DNA of 64,000 nt from a virus. The notes below the pieces were generated by a model that saw nothing but the letters and a program-made list of their open reading frames with translations, was not told where the DNA came from and searched no databases. Location: IMG/VR virus record IMGVR_UViG_3300005542_000007, positions 1 through 64,000 of that record; one strand, 5' to 3'. Below, in pieces: positions 6,849 to 14,408 of this stretch (position 1 is its first letter; every line of letters begins with the position of its first letter). The position numbers and the translations under genes are program-made.

Positions 6849-7144
6849 AGATTGATTATTCAAAATGGTATTTTACCCCAACATCAAATGGGCAGTATTT
6901 TTCTGGGCTACTTAAAATATTCAACCCGGCAGAAAATATTGAACTGAGCCACTACGTTTATGGAAGTAAGGGCTCTTTGGACCCAACTGATGACCCATTA
7001 AAACATATCAAAGAAGTATGTAAGCTAGAAATAAGAAACTGGTACCTTAATCGAGAATACGATAAACTGGTTGACCAAAAGATACCAATTGAAGATAATC
7101 TGGATTACGTTGAGAATGAAGCAGAGAAACGAGGGTTGATTTGA
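6845..7144 (+). CDS. Unknown protein carrying the DNL tail
   Basis: 99 aa from the ATG at 6845 (ATGA overlap; the longer upstream extension would cover copy 2). The N-terminal 80 residues have no cysteines and no resemblance to the zinc-finger family; they read like a small mixed alpha/beta domain. The last 16 residues are D-N-L-D-Y-V-E-N-E-A-E-K-R-G-L-I, the shared tail. This is one of the clearest cases of the tail on an unrelated body. Confidence 0.65.
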   Translation: MKIDYSKWYFTPTSNGQYFSGLLKIFNPAENIELSHYVYGSKGSLDPTDDPLKHIKEVCKLEIRNWYLNREYDKLVDQKIPIEDNLDYVENEAEKRGLI

Positions 7145-7317
7145 CAGAACCTTTCCATCTCGACCTTAAAGGTTGTGTGAAAAGCAAAGGAGTTATTTGC
7201 ATTCCTTTGCCAGAGCTTATTAAATTGTTTGAGAAGTTCCCGTATCACATGGGCAAACAATACAAAGAGTTTCTGGAACAGGCGAACGTATCGGATAAAA
7301 TTGAGGAGACAAAATGA
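7141..7317 (+). CDS. 58-aa hypothetical protein with TTG start
   Basis: TTG at 7141 overlaps the preceding stop, and TGA at 7315-7317 overlaps the next ATG (ATGA at 7314), so the frame fills the gap exactly. Mostly helical, with two cysteines. No family recognised. The TTG start is inferred from coupling. Confidence 0.4.
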   Translation: MTEPFHLDLKGCVKSKGVICIPLPELIKLFEKFPYHMGKQYKEFLEQANVSDKIEETK

Positions 7318-7622
7318 AAAGATTAATTTTAATATTGGCGATGTTTGGACTACCTACATTGGTACACGCAAATATGACAGGACAAGAATTACATTGGCAA
7401 CTTTCTGTGCCTCTGGACGGGATGCCGTGGGTTATTGGACATGCAGAAGGATACATTGATGGAGTAATTTCTGCTGCTTTAGGATGTCCTTCTGGAAAAC
7501 ATTTAACATCAGGACAAGCATGGCAGATAGTTCAAAACTATTTGGAAGCACATCCAGAAGAGTGGCATAAAGAAGCAGCCCTTCTTATTAAAGAAGCTTT
7601 AGATCCACTATGTAAATATTAG
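7314..7622 (+). CDS. Secreted Rap1a/Tai-like protein
   Basis: 102 aa. Residues 1-19 are a signal peptide ending V-H-A. The mature part follows the Rap1a/Tai pattern: an early G-x-x-L, a G-Y-I-D-G-V-I-S-A segment, one central Cys, a T-S-G-Q-A-W-Q-I-V helix, Y-L-E-A-H-P-E-E-W-H-K and a terminal A-L-D-P-L-C. In bacteria this fold includes periplasmic immunity proteins against type VI amidase effectors; many relatives have no known role. A phage copy could protect the envelope or be simple cargo. Confidence 0.6.
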   Translation: MKRLILILAMFGLPTLVHANMTGQELHWQLSVPLDGMPWVIGHAEGYIDGVISAALGCPSGKHLTSGQAWQIVQNYLEAHPEEWHKEAALLIKEALDPLCKY

Positions 7623-7634
7623 GAGGTAATTAGA

Positions 7635-8165
7635 ATGCGAGCATATCTTTCGGGCAGTATGGCCGGACGATTTACCCAGGAAGTCCAGGCAGAACGCGCT
7701 GAAGCTTCTGCTGCCTTGGCAAAGATTGGTGTACGCGCTGCCGATCCTGCTGCGGCTGAATCACAGCTTTGGGGCCGACACGTAAAGTCTCGTGTCTCCA
7801 CAAAGTTCAAATATAAAATTATAGAAGCAATGGTGAAACGCGATCTTTGGTTGATTCGCCGTTGCGATATTGTGTTGGTTCTTACTGGCGATCAAGTAAG
7901 TGATGGAACGTGGCAAGAATGGTGTTACGCTAACATGATGGGCATCCCTGTTGTTATGATTGCCCCCAAACGGCACAAAGGAGAGCTTTCGGGTTGGGCC
8001 AATGTTACGATACCAAGGGGAAATATTGTACCGAATCTCAAAGCTGCTTGCAACCTGATTAAACGCAGGTATCTAAAAGAAGATGCACAATTCAAAGCGT
8101 ATTTCAATGCTTCAATCAAAAACGCCAACAGAAACATTAAGAACGGGAAGCGAAAAAAGCATTGA
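7635..8165 (+). CDS. Nucleoside 2-deoxyribosyltransferase-like protein
   Basis: 176 aa with a strong ribosome site (AGGAGG). The pattern is that of the deoxyribosyltransferase/DUF4406 Rossmann-like fold: Y-L-S-G-S-M at the first strand, R-D-L-W-L-I-R-R-C-D-I-V-L-V for the central strand, then S-D-G-T-W-Q-E-W with the candidate catalytic Glu, and G-I-P-V-V-M-I. The family moves deoxyribose between bases; some phage relatives act on modified nucleotides. A basic C-terminal tail is added. May connect with the deoxyribose-phosphate aldolase at 31833. Specificity cannot be read. Confidence 0.6.
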   Translation: MRAYLSGSMAGRFTQEVQAERAEASAALAKIGVRAADPAAAESQLWGRHVKSRVSTKFKYKIIEAMVKRDLWLIRRCDIVLVLTGDQVSDGTWQEWCYANMMGIPVVMIAPKRHKGELSGWANVTIPRGNIVPNLKAACNLIKRRYLKEDAQFKAYFNASIKNANRNIKNGKRKKH

Positions 8166-8190
8166 CAATTGGCAGCAAATCTGTTATAAT
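8162..8190 (+). promoter_or_regulatory. Perfect sigma70 consensus promoter
   Basis: TTGACA at 8162-8167, a 17-base spacer, TATAAT at 8185-8190. The -35 box overlaps the stop of the upstream gene. Transcription should start near 8197, only about two bases before the ATG at 8199, so this mRNA would be almost leaderless. Confidence 0.85.
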
Positions 8191-8198
8191 TAAAGTGT

Positions 8199-8420
8199 AT
8201 GAAGATTAAAGCCACACACCTCTGTCGTTGTGGACACGCTGCGTGGAACCATACCCATGGGGTTTTTAATGGGGAAGAGTGCGTTGCTGATTTTAGAAAA
8301 GTTAGAAATAACGATAAAAATCCAAAAGGTTGTAGCAAATGTTATATAAGCTGTAAAAAGTTTCAATTGCCCAACTTCGACCTTGTTGAATATTTAGCTG
8401 AGAAGAGGGGATTAGTGTGA
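8199..8420 (+). CDS. Mini zinc-finger protein with DNL-type tail (copy 3)
   Basis: 73 aa. N-terminal C-R-C-G-H-x4-H-x-H, later C-x2-C and C, ending N-F-D-L-V-E-Y-L-A-E-K-R-G-L-V, a slightly diverged tail in which D-N-L is N-F-D-L. It is the only member with its own consensus promoter directly in front, so it may be among the first made after infection. Confidence 0.7.
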   Translation: MKIKATHLCRCGHAAWNHTHGVFNGEECVADFRKVRNNDKNPKGCSKCYISCKKFQLPNFDLVEYLAEKRGLV

Positions 8421-8878
8421 GTGACGATAAAGATAACATTCGCGTTGACCTCTTAAAATTCCGCCGCAAGGCGTACCTCACTTATCCTGTGGGAAGTGAG
8501 GAACGGAAGATTTTCTTGAAAGCCGTCCTCAAACACGAATTGATGTTAACGGAAAGGGACGTTCCCCAGGACCTCATCAACCTTATTATCGAAGGTGGAC
8601 AGGTTGTGTTCTGGGATTCAATGAAGCATTTTCTTCTTTGGCTTGGAGCATCTACTGTGTGTGGCGGTATTTTTGCTTGGCTGTATACTCTGCGTATATT
8701 TATGGGGTTCGGCTTTCTTTTTTTCGGAGTGGGGTGCCTCACTATCGCAGTCCAATACCTTTACGAGTATTGGCGGTATTGCAAGAGTTTAAAGACAGTC
8801 AAAAAGTATTCGAATGATATGCAACAATATATAAATAAAATATCGAATGACATTAAGAGATTGGAAGGACCACGATGA
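8417..8878 (+). CDS. Two-pass membrane protein
   Basis: 153 aa, GTG start overlapping the previous stop (GTGA). A charged N-terminal domain of about 65 residues precedes two membrane segments at about residues 73-92 and 97-116, followed by a basic, coiled C-terminus. No family recognised. Confidence 0.55.
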   Translation: MSDDKDNIRVDLLKFRRKAYLTYPVGSEERKIFLKAVLKHELMLTERDVPQDLINLIIEGGQVVFWDSMKHFLLWLGASTVCGGIFAWLYTLRIFMGFGFLFFGVGCLTIAVQYLYEYWRYCKSLKTVKKYSNDMQQYINKISNDIKRLEGPR

Positions 8879-10092
8879 ATACCGTTGAACAGTTTACGCA
8901 ACTCATACTTGATTGTCAACCAATTGACCTTTACGACTTTAAAGAAGTCGTAGGCGAACTTTTACCGTTAGAAGATTGTCAACAAGATCCGCAGTGGCAC
9001 GGAGAAAAATCGGTCCTGGCACATACCAATCTTGTGATGAAAGAGACGCTTGAGCAGATGCAAAACCTCCGCCAAGGTTTCCCAAGGATTGCTTTGTATA
9101 TTGCAGCTTTGTTACACGATGTGGGGAAACCAGATACGGCCAAGTTAAAAACCAATGGACATAATTCGTTCCATGGGCACGAGAAAGCGGGTGTGTGGAG
9201 AGCAAAAGAATTCCTGAAGAAATATTTCCCACAATTTAATTTTAGACAGCGGGACTTGATTCTGAATCTCGTTGAGTATCACGGCCACCCCAAGAGAATG
9301 ATTGAGGATGGTTCACAGGATGATAGGTTCAAGCGCCTGTCCCTTGAAGTGCCAACTCATCTTGTTTACAACCTGGAGATTGCCGACTTCAAAGGTCGAA
9401 TCGCCAACGATATTCCAAAGTCCTTGATTGTCCTTGACCAATTCAAGAAAAAGTGTGAGGACCTTGATATTTATGGGAAAGCGTACCAGATTCCCAATTC
9501 GAAGGAATTAACAAACCTCCAGTATTCTATTTTCAGATGGAACATTCTAATGCACCACGATGAAGATACTAATCAAAAAGAGATTGACAGAGTTATCAAA
9601 TTGACTGATAGACCGAATCCTTTGGAGCTTACTTTATTGGTTGGTTGCCCCGGTTCCGGGAAGACAACCTATCGAAACACATTGACAAATAGCAACGTTA
9701 TTTCTATGGATGACGAAAGGCAACGTCTTTGTGGCACCCCCAACGATATGTCTAGAAATCAAGAGGTTTTTAATAACTGCTTCAGAGAACTTAACAAGAA
9801 TATGAAGGCAGGTGAAAATGTCGTTTGGGACGCAACCTCTTACAGCCGCAAAGCCCGTAAACCCCTCCTAGAATCGGCTAGGAACCACGGAGCCAAGGTC
9901 AACCTCATCTACTGGGACCTCGCCATAGAAACCCTCTTAAAACGAAACGCTGAGCGTGAGAAGGTGGTTCCAGAGGACATTGTGTGGCGGTTTTATAAAA
10001 CAATTGAAACCCCGGCATCTTACGAGTACGATCAGCTTTTCGTATTTGATGACAAAGAGCAGGATTATGAAAAAGGAGAAAAAGCAACCTGA
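8875..10092 (+). CDS. HD-Pnk: HD phosphoesterase plus 5'-OH polynucleotide kinase
   Basis: 405 aa, two domains. Residues about 40-200 form an HD phosphohydrolase (H50, then L-L-H81-D82-V-G-K and a downstream H-G-H). Residues about 250-400 are a P-loop kinase of the T4 Pnk type: G-C-P-G-S-G-K263-T, then V-I-S-M-D-D-E-R, V-W-D-A-T and R-N-A-E-R. This order is that of Runella HD-Pnk, whose HD part removes 2',3'-cyclic or 3' phosphates and whose kinase part phosphorylates 5'-OH ends. It thus prepares RNA ends for the ligase at 1670. Together they form an end-healing and sealing pair. Confidence 0.85.
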   Translation: MNTVEQFTQLILDCQPIDLYDFKEVVGELLPLEDCQQDPQWHGEKSVLAHTNLVMKETLEQMQNLRQGFPRIALYIAALLHDVGKPDTAKLKTNGHNSFHGHEKAGVWRAKEFLKKYFPQFNFRQRDLILNLVEYHGHPKRMIEDGSQDDRFKRLSLEVPTHLVYNLEIADFKGRIANDIPKSLIVLDQFKKKCEDLDIYGKAYQIPNSKELTNLQYSIFRWNILMHHDEDTNQKEIDRVIKLTDRPNPLELTLLVGCPGSGKTTYRNTLTNSNVISMDDERQRLCGTPNDMSRNQEVFNNCFRELNKNMKAGENVVWDATSYSRKARKPLLESARNHGAKVNLIYWDLAIETLLKRNAEREKVVPEDIVWRFYKTIETPASYEYDQLFVFDDKEQDYEKGEKAT

Positions 10093-10387
10093 AGTAGTCG
10101 AGTGGAGCGATTTGAAGGTGGGAGATTTTATTGAAAGCAACTTCAATAGAATGTTTTGCTTTACACGAAATAGTTCAGGGCCTTCTTGTTTGGGTAACAG
10201 CAAATGGAGAGAAGAAAAGCCTCCAATTGCTTATGTAGGTAGTGGCATTGTAGAATATACACGAATGAAACCCACTAAACCTTTTATAAAATTGTGCAAA
10301 CGGCTGTTGGATTTGAATCTGAAAGAATACCATTTGGACAATCTCTCTTACGTTGAAGCTCTTGCAGCGCTAAAGAAATATGATTGA
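10067..10387 (+). CDS. Unknown protein with a DNL-type tail
   Basis: 106 aa from the ATG at 10067, inside the end of HD-Pnk (26-base overlap); an earlier start would overlap that gene further. A Lys-rich start leads into a strand-rich region (L-K-V-G-D-F-I-E) that resembles a small SH3-like fold. It ends L-D-N-L-S-Y-V-E-A-L-A-A-L-K-K-Y-D, a variant of the shared tail in which the last six residues differ. The genes at 10559 and 10836 share this A-[AI]-L-K variant. Confidence 0.55.
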   Translation: MKKEKKQPEVVEWSDLKVGDFIESNFNRMFCFTRNSSGPSCLGNSKWREEKPPIAYVGSGIVEYTRMKPTKPFIKLCKRLLDLNLKEYHLDNLSYVEALAALKKYD

Positions 10388-10562
10388 GTATTGTTATTGT
10401 GGGCACAACATAAATGAACATGACGGGTGGGAGGGAGAACCAACGGGTTGTACGTATAGTGTTGAGATTGCTCACGGTACTCAATGTTGTTATTGCTCAG
10501 AATTCAAATTAGATAATCTTAAATTCGTAGAAGACCTTGCCAAACAAAAGCATCTATTATGA
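10380..10562 (+). CDS. Mini zinc-finger protein with DNL tail (copy 4)
   Basis: 60 aa. C-Y-C-G-H-x4-H at the N-terminus, a C-C-Y-C cluster in the middle, and the end L-D-N-L-K-F-V-E-D-L-A-K-Q-K-H-L-L. Overlaps both neighbours. Confidence 0.7.
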   Translation: MIEYCYCGHNINEHDGWEGEPTGCTYSVEIAHGTQCCYCSEFKLDNLKFVEDLAKQKHLL

Positions 10563-10846
10563 CACCAATCAATGAAGTGCCAGTAGGAAAGTTTTGTAGA
10601 TTTGACGGGAATGTTGTTTATGTCCACAAGAATAATTTTAAGGATACTTACGCATTGATTCCCATAGTAGGATCAGTCCCACGAGATAAAAATTGGGATC
10701 ATCGTGTGTATGTTTACAAACGGATACAGAAGTCATGGGTAGAAGATGCAAAGAAATGGATGGATGAGTTACTTGAATATGGGCAAAGAATAGACAACCT
10801 CACCTACATCGAGAACCTAGCTATTTTAAAATCGTATGGAATTTAA
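10559..10846 (+). CDS. Unknown protein with DNL tail variant
   Basis: 95 aa with an ATGA overlap at its start. The body is strand-rich (V-P-V-G-K-F-C-R-F-D-G-N-V-V-Y-V-H) and looks like a small beta-barrel, related in pattern to the proteins at 10067 and 10836. It ends D-N-L-T-Y-I-E-N-L-A-I-L-K-S-Y-G-I. Function unknown. Confidence 0.55.
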   Translation: MTPINEVPVGKFCRFDGNVVYVHKNNFKDTYALIPIVGSVPRDKNWDHRVYVYKRIQKSWVEDAKKWMDELLEYGQRIDNLTYIENLAILKSYGI

Positions 10847-11219
10847 ACCAGGAGATATTTTATACCGTAAGTATTCAGATAAGAACGATTTGTATTGCGT
10901 TCTTGCGATTACGAAAGGGCCGTTTAACATCGGTCCCAATGTTAAATTAATTCGCATGGTTGGATATTATTCAATTACTCGCACACCTACCGTCATTGAC
11001 AGTGAAGTAAGCACCTCTATTGAAGAATGGTACATAAAGGCGGATTTGAATAATTACGACATTAAAGATAAATTTTTGAAGAAGATAAAAGAGTACTTAA
11101 TCGATAACCTTGGCAAGACAATTCATTACGATTTAATACTGGACAACTTGTTGTACATTGAAATCCTAGTAGCGTTGAAAAAGTACGAAACAAGTGATAT
11201 AGTTGAATCTGAAGAGTAA
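10836..11219 (+). CDS. Unknown protein with an extended DNL tail
   Basis: 127 aa, start overlapping the previous gene by 11 bases. The N-terminus reads F-K-P-G-D-I-L-Y-R-K-Y, again a beta-barrel-like start resembling its two upstream neighbours. The motif D-N-L-L-Y-I-E-I-L-V-A-L-K-K-Y-E is followed by ten more acidic residues. Likely the third paralogue of a local triplication. Confidence 0.55.
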   Translation: MEFKPGDILYRKYSDKNDLYCVLAITKGPFNIGPNVKLIRMVGYYSITRTPTVIDSEVSTSIEEWYIKADLNNYDIKDKFLKKIKEYLIDNLGKTIHYDLILDNLLYIEILVALKKYETSDIVESEE

Positions 11220-11239
11220 TTTGTCCTTAACCGTAAGCC

Positions 11240-11262
11240 GTTGACGTTTCTTATACACTACT
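11240..11262 (+). promoter_or_regulatory. Short conserved intergenic element
   Basis: GTTGACG followed after a few bases by TATACACTAC. A near copy, GTTGACG-N6-TATACTGC, lies at 53128-53148 before the capsid genes. The 105-base gap holding it ends with an AGGAG site for the gene at 11325. The spacing does not fit sigma70, so if it is a promoter it is another class. Confidence 0.3.
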
Positions 11263-11324
11263 TAAGTTTCTTTTCTTTAAATTATTTTAGGGTAGATTAC
11301 GGTCAAGACTAGCAGGAGACAATT

Positions 11325-11819
11325 TTGTTTCACAAGCCGTCTTACATGAAATCGTACAACAATTTTTATTACAAGAACAACAAAAGACGAATTTTGGTTA
11401 ACAAACAGTTGAAACGAATGCAAGGGTATTTTACCTTAAATGGGCACCTGGAACCTATCCATGATGCTATCAGGCGTTATGCTTCCCAGTGGAAGATTCC
11501 AATTGATACGCTCAAAAAGTTTAGGCGTTGGGCTTTGATGGATTCTGCATACGAAGAATTATTTAAAGCTTGGGAAGAGGCTTCCTTTCCCAAGGAGCTT
11601 ACCCCAATCGTAATGCGTCGAGTTAAGAAGCAAGGGTTTGTAATTGATAATTTGTATTGGTCCACGAAGAAGCAACATAGTTGGTGGTCTGGTGAAATTG
11701 ATAAGCTGAATGTTTTGCGTAAAGAGATGGAGAAGAGACAGATTAAAAATAACGAAGCAGATGAAGATGAACAGCAAGAGATGCTTGGCAGGTTGAAGGC
11801 CAAGAGGAAAAGTAAGTGA
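11325..11819 (+). CDS. Basic hypothetical protein upstream of the helicase loader
   Basis: 164 aa. TTG start at 11325 is favoured by the AGGAG eight bases upstream; the ATG at 11347 is an alternative. Aromatic and Lys/Arg-rich N-terminus, a helical middle with repeated W, and a Glu/Lys-rich coiled C-terminus. Its place one gene before the DnaC-like ATPase would suit a replication accessory protein, but this is only context. Confidence 0.5.
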   Translation: MFHKPSYMKSYNNFYYKNNKRRILVNKQLKRMQGYFTLNGHLEPIHDAIRRYASQWKIPIDTLKKFRRWALMDSAYEELFKAWEEASFPKELTPIVMRRVKKQGFVIDNLYWSTKKQHSWWSGEIDKLNVLRKEMEKRQIKNNEADEDEQQEMLGRLKAKRKSK

Positions 11820-12016
11820 ACATCCCGCTCGATACAAAGTGTGGAAAATGTTTACATACAAAATCATGCCATCAATTTTCTCTTGGAGGGAAAATAATTA
11901 TTTCAAGTTGCTACAAATGTGTAAATCCACATACACTATTTGAAAATTGCCCAAAATTTATTTTAGATAATTTAACTTTAGTAGAACTTTTAGCAAAAGA
12001 AAAGAACCTTATATGA
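11816..12016 (+). CDS. Mini zinc-finger protein with DNL tail (copy 5)
   Basis: 66 aa, GTG start overlapping the previous stop. The motif is C-G-K-C-L-H-x4-H, with one extra residue between the first cysteines than the other copies, then C-x2-C and C. Ends L-D-N-L-T-L-V-E-L-L-A-K-E-K-N-L-I. Codon choice is markedly A/T-rich compared with neighbours. Confidence 0.65.
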   Translation: MNIPLDTKCGKCLHTKSCHQFSLGGKIIISSCYKCVNPHTLFENCPKFILDNLTLVELLAKEKNLI

Positions 12017-12642
12017 TCCGCGCTAGAATCAACGAAGAGCCATTTGAATATAAAAATGCTTCTTTAAATTCCTACGCTTTCTCTCAAGAATCTGTAAAGA
12101 TTTTACCAGTACTTAAGACCTTCTCCAATCGTGTAGAATCGATGTCCAAGGGCCTTAATATCTTCCTTTGGTCGTCTAATAACGGAGCGGGTAAGACATA
12201 CCTCTCTTATGCAATTCTCAGGCAGGTTAGAGAATTCGATCAACCCCTATGGCAAAGAGAGAATGGAAACATCCTACCCTTTGGCAATGTCAAAACTATG
12301 GCGATTAATTTCAAACATTTCGTAGATCTCTGCAAGACATTCGACGACGGTGCAAAGAAATACCAGGAAGCTCTTTACAATGCCGACTATCTTTTGATTG
12401 ATGAAGTATCCTCGAATATGCTTTCACAGAATCCCCATGAGGATAAACGGCAACTATTGGTCGTATTGGATGATAGGTTGTCTGAGTTTCGTCCAACGAT
12501 TATCACAAGCAACAATTCACCTGAAGAGTTTCTAAATGCTTTTGGTCCTAATATTTATTCCAGGCTGCAATCCCGAACAGAATTTATTGAGGTTCCAGGA
12601 AAGGATATGAGGCCAATTTTAAAGATGGTAGAAGATGAATAA
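12013..12642 (+). CDS. DnaC/IstB-type AAA+ ATPase, probable helicase loader
   Basis: 209 aa. Walker A is N-N-G-A-G-K61-T62 and Walker B is L-L-I-D130-E131, followed by a sensor-1 type I-I-T-S-N-N and a late arginine R-L-Q-S-R typical of DnaC/DnaA-like AAA+ proteins. Phage members load the replicative helicase onto DNA. The family is usually 200-260 aa, so it is full length. No helicase gene is in the window. It is embedded in the small zinc-finger cluster. Confidence 0.8.
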   Translation: MIRARINEEPFEYKNASLNSYAFSQESVKILPVLKTFSNRVESMSKGLNIFLWSSNNGAGKTYLSYAILRQVREFDQPLWQRENGNILPFGNVKTMAINFKHFVDLCKTFDDGAKKYQEALYNADYLLIDEVSSNMLSQNPHEDKRQLLVVLDDRLSEFRPTIITSNNSPEEFLNAFGPNIYSRLQSRTEFIEVPGKDMRPILKMVEDE

Positions 12643-12826
12643 TGCAGATATTTTGTGTAAGTGTGGTCATGTACAACGCATTCATACGCATTGGAATATG
12701 AATAATCTTGAGTGCGATGGTTGGATTAACGATGGGTTAGAAATGTGTGAATGTGAATGTAAGGAATTTGATCAGGACAATCTCTCCTATATTGAAGCTC
12801 TGGCAAAACAAAAAGATTTAGTGTGA
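12635..12826 (+). CDS. Mini zinc-finger protein with DNL tail (copy 6)
   Basis: 63 aa. C-K-C-G-H-x4-H-x-H, then M-C-E-C-E-C, ending D-Q-D-N-L-S-Y-I-E-A-L-A-K-Q-K-D-L-V. It is the closest relative of the copy at 18191: 30 bases (12752-12781) are identical, so a fairly recent duplication or gene conversion is likely. Overlaps the ATPase gene by 8 bases. Confidence 0.75.
   Translation: MNNADILCKCGHVQRIHTHWNMNNLECDGWINDGLEMCECECKEFDQDNLSYIEALAKQKDLV
12752..12781 (+). repeat. 30-base exact repeat shared with 18299-18328
   Basis: Both copies code for C-E-C-K-E-F-D-Q-D-N, the junction between the zinc-binding part and the C-terminal tail of two mini zinc-finger genes 5.5 kb apart. Confidence 0.8.
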
Positions 12827-13023
12827 AGAACGATATTATTTGTCAATGTGGACACGAAAAGAAATACCATGGTAAAGTGGATGCACCGATATGGGATGAA
12901 TGGTGTAATGGTGGTAGAGTAAATGCAAGTCCGACGGATGATGGCGTATGTGTTTGTTGTTCGTACATTCCAGACAACCTCCTACACATTGAAATGATGG
13001 CAAAGAAAAAAGGACTGGTATGA
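12823..13023 (+). CDS. Mini zinc-finger protein with DNL tail (copy 7)
   Basis: 66 aa, GTG start overlapping the previous stop. C-Q-C-G-H-x4-H, later C-V-C-C, ending P-D-N-L-L-H-I-E-M-M-A-K-K-K-G-L-V. Its tail is most like copy 1 (L-H-I-E-x-M-A). Directly follows copy 6. Confidence 0.75.
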   Translation: MKNDIICQCGHEKKYHGKVDAPIWDEWCNGGRVNASPTDDGVCVCCSYIPDNLLHIEMMAKKKGLV

Positions 13024-13322
13024 ACCTACATAAGCTTTTCCGTCAATTATTTGAACTCCCAGATAAAGATAGCTACGAAGTTTTTGAATTCCTTGAGAAA
13101 GTAAGGGATGCTCGAACTGAGTTTGAAAACACAGGTACAGAATTTACATACGAACGATTCAAGCAATGGTTCCAAAAAGTGTACATAAATCGTTACAATC
13201 CACCTCATCCTCCATACGTTAAATTGTTGAAGATTATTGAGGGCGACAATTTGGATATTATCGAAGATGCTGCTGAAGAGAAAGGACTGATTCCAAAGGA
13301 ACAGGATGAAGAACCCAAGTAA
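13020..13322 (+). CDS. NLHKLF-type protein with DNL tail
   Basis: 100 aa, ATGA overlap. Begins M-N-L-H-K-L-F-R-Q-L, a helical body, and D-N-L-D-I-I-E-D-A-A-E-E-K-G-L-I near the end, followed by ten acidic residues. The gene at 18845 is a clear paralogue (M-S-N-L-H-K-L-F-K-E-L start, same tail). No cysteines. Function unknown. Confidence 0.6.
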   Translation: MNLHKLFRQLFELPDKDSYEVFEFLEKVRDARTEFENTGTEFTYERFKQWFQKVYINRYNPPHPPYVKLLKIIEGDNLDIIEDAAEEKGLIPKEQDEEPK

Positions 13323-13743
13323 TTACGGGGAACTTATCGCAAGCTACCTGTGTGGAACCTTGTGGTCGTATGCTGAATACGGAGACTACCAGGGCGATTA
13401 CGTAGCTTTGATTTACAAAGATTCCAACCTTCTAATTTATAAAGGTTCGTTTGGTTCTTGTAGCGGGTGTGATTGGCTGTCGGATTATTACGATAAAGAA
13501 ATCCCGGATAAAGACGCGCAGGAATACATGAAAGATATGAAACCCTTTCTAACCATTCCATCCGACTCCCTCCCAAAGACAGAAGGGGATTTAATCGCTT
13601 TGCTGCCAGCTAATACACGAGTTTGGCTGGACGACGAATGGACTGAATTTAAAGTGCATGATATTTTAAAGCAGATAAGTAGCCCGACGTGCGACAACCT
13701 GGATATTATAGAAACAGAAGCTAAAAGCAAAGGATTTATATGA
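13306..13743 (+). CDS. Unknown acidic protein with DNL tail
   Basis: 145 aa, overlapping the previous gene by 17 bases. An alpha/beta body with Y-G-D-Y-Q-G-D-Y and a C-S-G-C-D-W segment resembles SMI1/KNR4-like small acidic proteins only vaguely. Ends D-N-L-D-I-I-E-T-E-A-K-S-K-G-F-I. Its stop overlaps the next ATG. Confidence 0.55.
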   Translation: MKNPSNYGELIASYLCGTLWSYAEYGDYQGDYVALIYKDSNLLIYKGSFGSCSGCDWLSDYYDKEIPDKDAQEYMKDMKPFLTIPSDSLPKTEGDLIALLPANTRVWLDDEWTEFKVHDILKQISSPTCDNLDIIETEAKSKGFI

Positions 13744-14363
13744 AGCGTATTTTAATTTCTGGCTACATCAAGAAGATTGATTCAAATGGTACGGACAATA
13801 TTCTTGTAGAAACGATTAAGGACCTTCATCCAACATACCGAGATTTGAAGTTGCCCCTACAACAATTCTTTAACGATGGTATGATTGATGCTTTCGAACA
13901 CTACAATTTTACATTTAAGCTGAAAATCCCAAGCTCTCTTCTTTATATTTTCAGGTATTACCGCATTGCCGTTCTTACAGAACTCCCAGAGATTGAACAG
14001 CTTGCCTACGTTCCACCTACGTTTCTTAAAGGTGGGCAGAAAATGCCAGATGCTGAAAGCAGTGAGATGAATACCAAATACCAGAACTTCTACAAATTCC
14101 TATTTAACTTTTTTAACAAACTGATTAAGCAAAACGTATCGGTTCATCAACTCGAATTCATCTTACCAGGGGGAAGATTCACTGAATTGTACCTCACCAT
14201 GAATTTGAATGATTTGATGCCCTTTTTAAATACAAATTTAAGAAGTGAAATGCCAGAAGTGAAAGAGATAGCGCAAGCGATGCTAGAATATTTTAAAGAG
14301 GAATTTCCGTTGACGGCTTCAGTGTTTTTGGCTCACAATTTTCCTCGTCAGAGCCCGACGTAA
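13740..14363 (+). CDS. Hypothetical protein
   Basis: 207 aa, ATGA overlap with the preceding tailed gene. Mixed helix and strand, no cysteines apart from none in any motif, no tail motif, no membrane segment. The family is not recognised. It ends the first run of coupled genes, just before a promoter-like element. Confidence 0.5.
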   Translation: MKRILISGYIKKIDSNGTDNILVETIKDLHPTYRDLKLPLQQFFNDGMIDAFEHYNFTFKLKIPSSLLYIFRYYRIAVLTELPEIEQLAYVPPTFLKGGQKMPDAESSEMNTKYQNFYKFLFNFFNKLIKQNVSVHQLEFILPGGRFTELYLTMNLNDLMPFLNTNLRSEMPEVKEIAQAMLEYFKEEFPLTASVFLAHNFPRQSPT

Positions 14364-14394
14364 AAACGTAATAAAATCAGGTATTAGTAAGGGA
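14360..14394 (+). promoter_or_regulatory. Recurrent phage promoter-like element (copy 1)
   Basis: GTAAAA at 14360, 16-base spacer containing ATAAAATCAGG, TATTAG at 14382-14387, then TAAGGG. Matches four other copies (21993, 38764, 48819, 55395), each before a new gene block. It precedes the gene at 14409. Confidence 0.55.
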
Positions 14395-14408
14395 CAACTA
14401 AAAATTTT

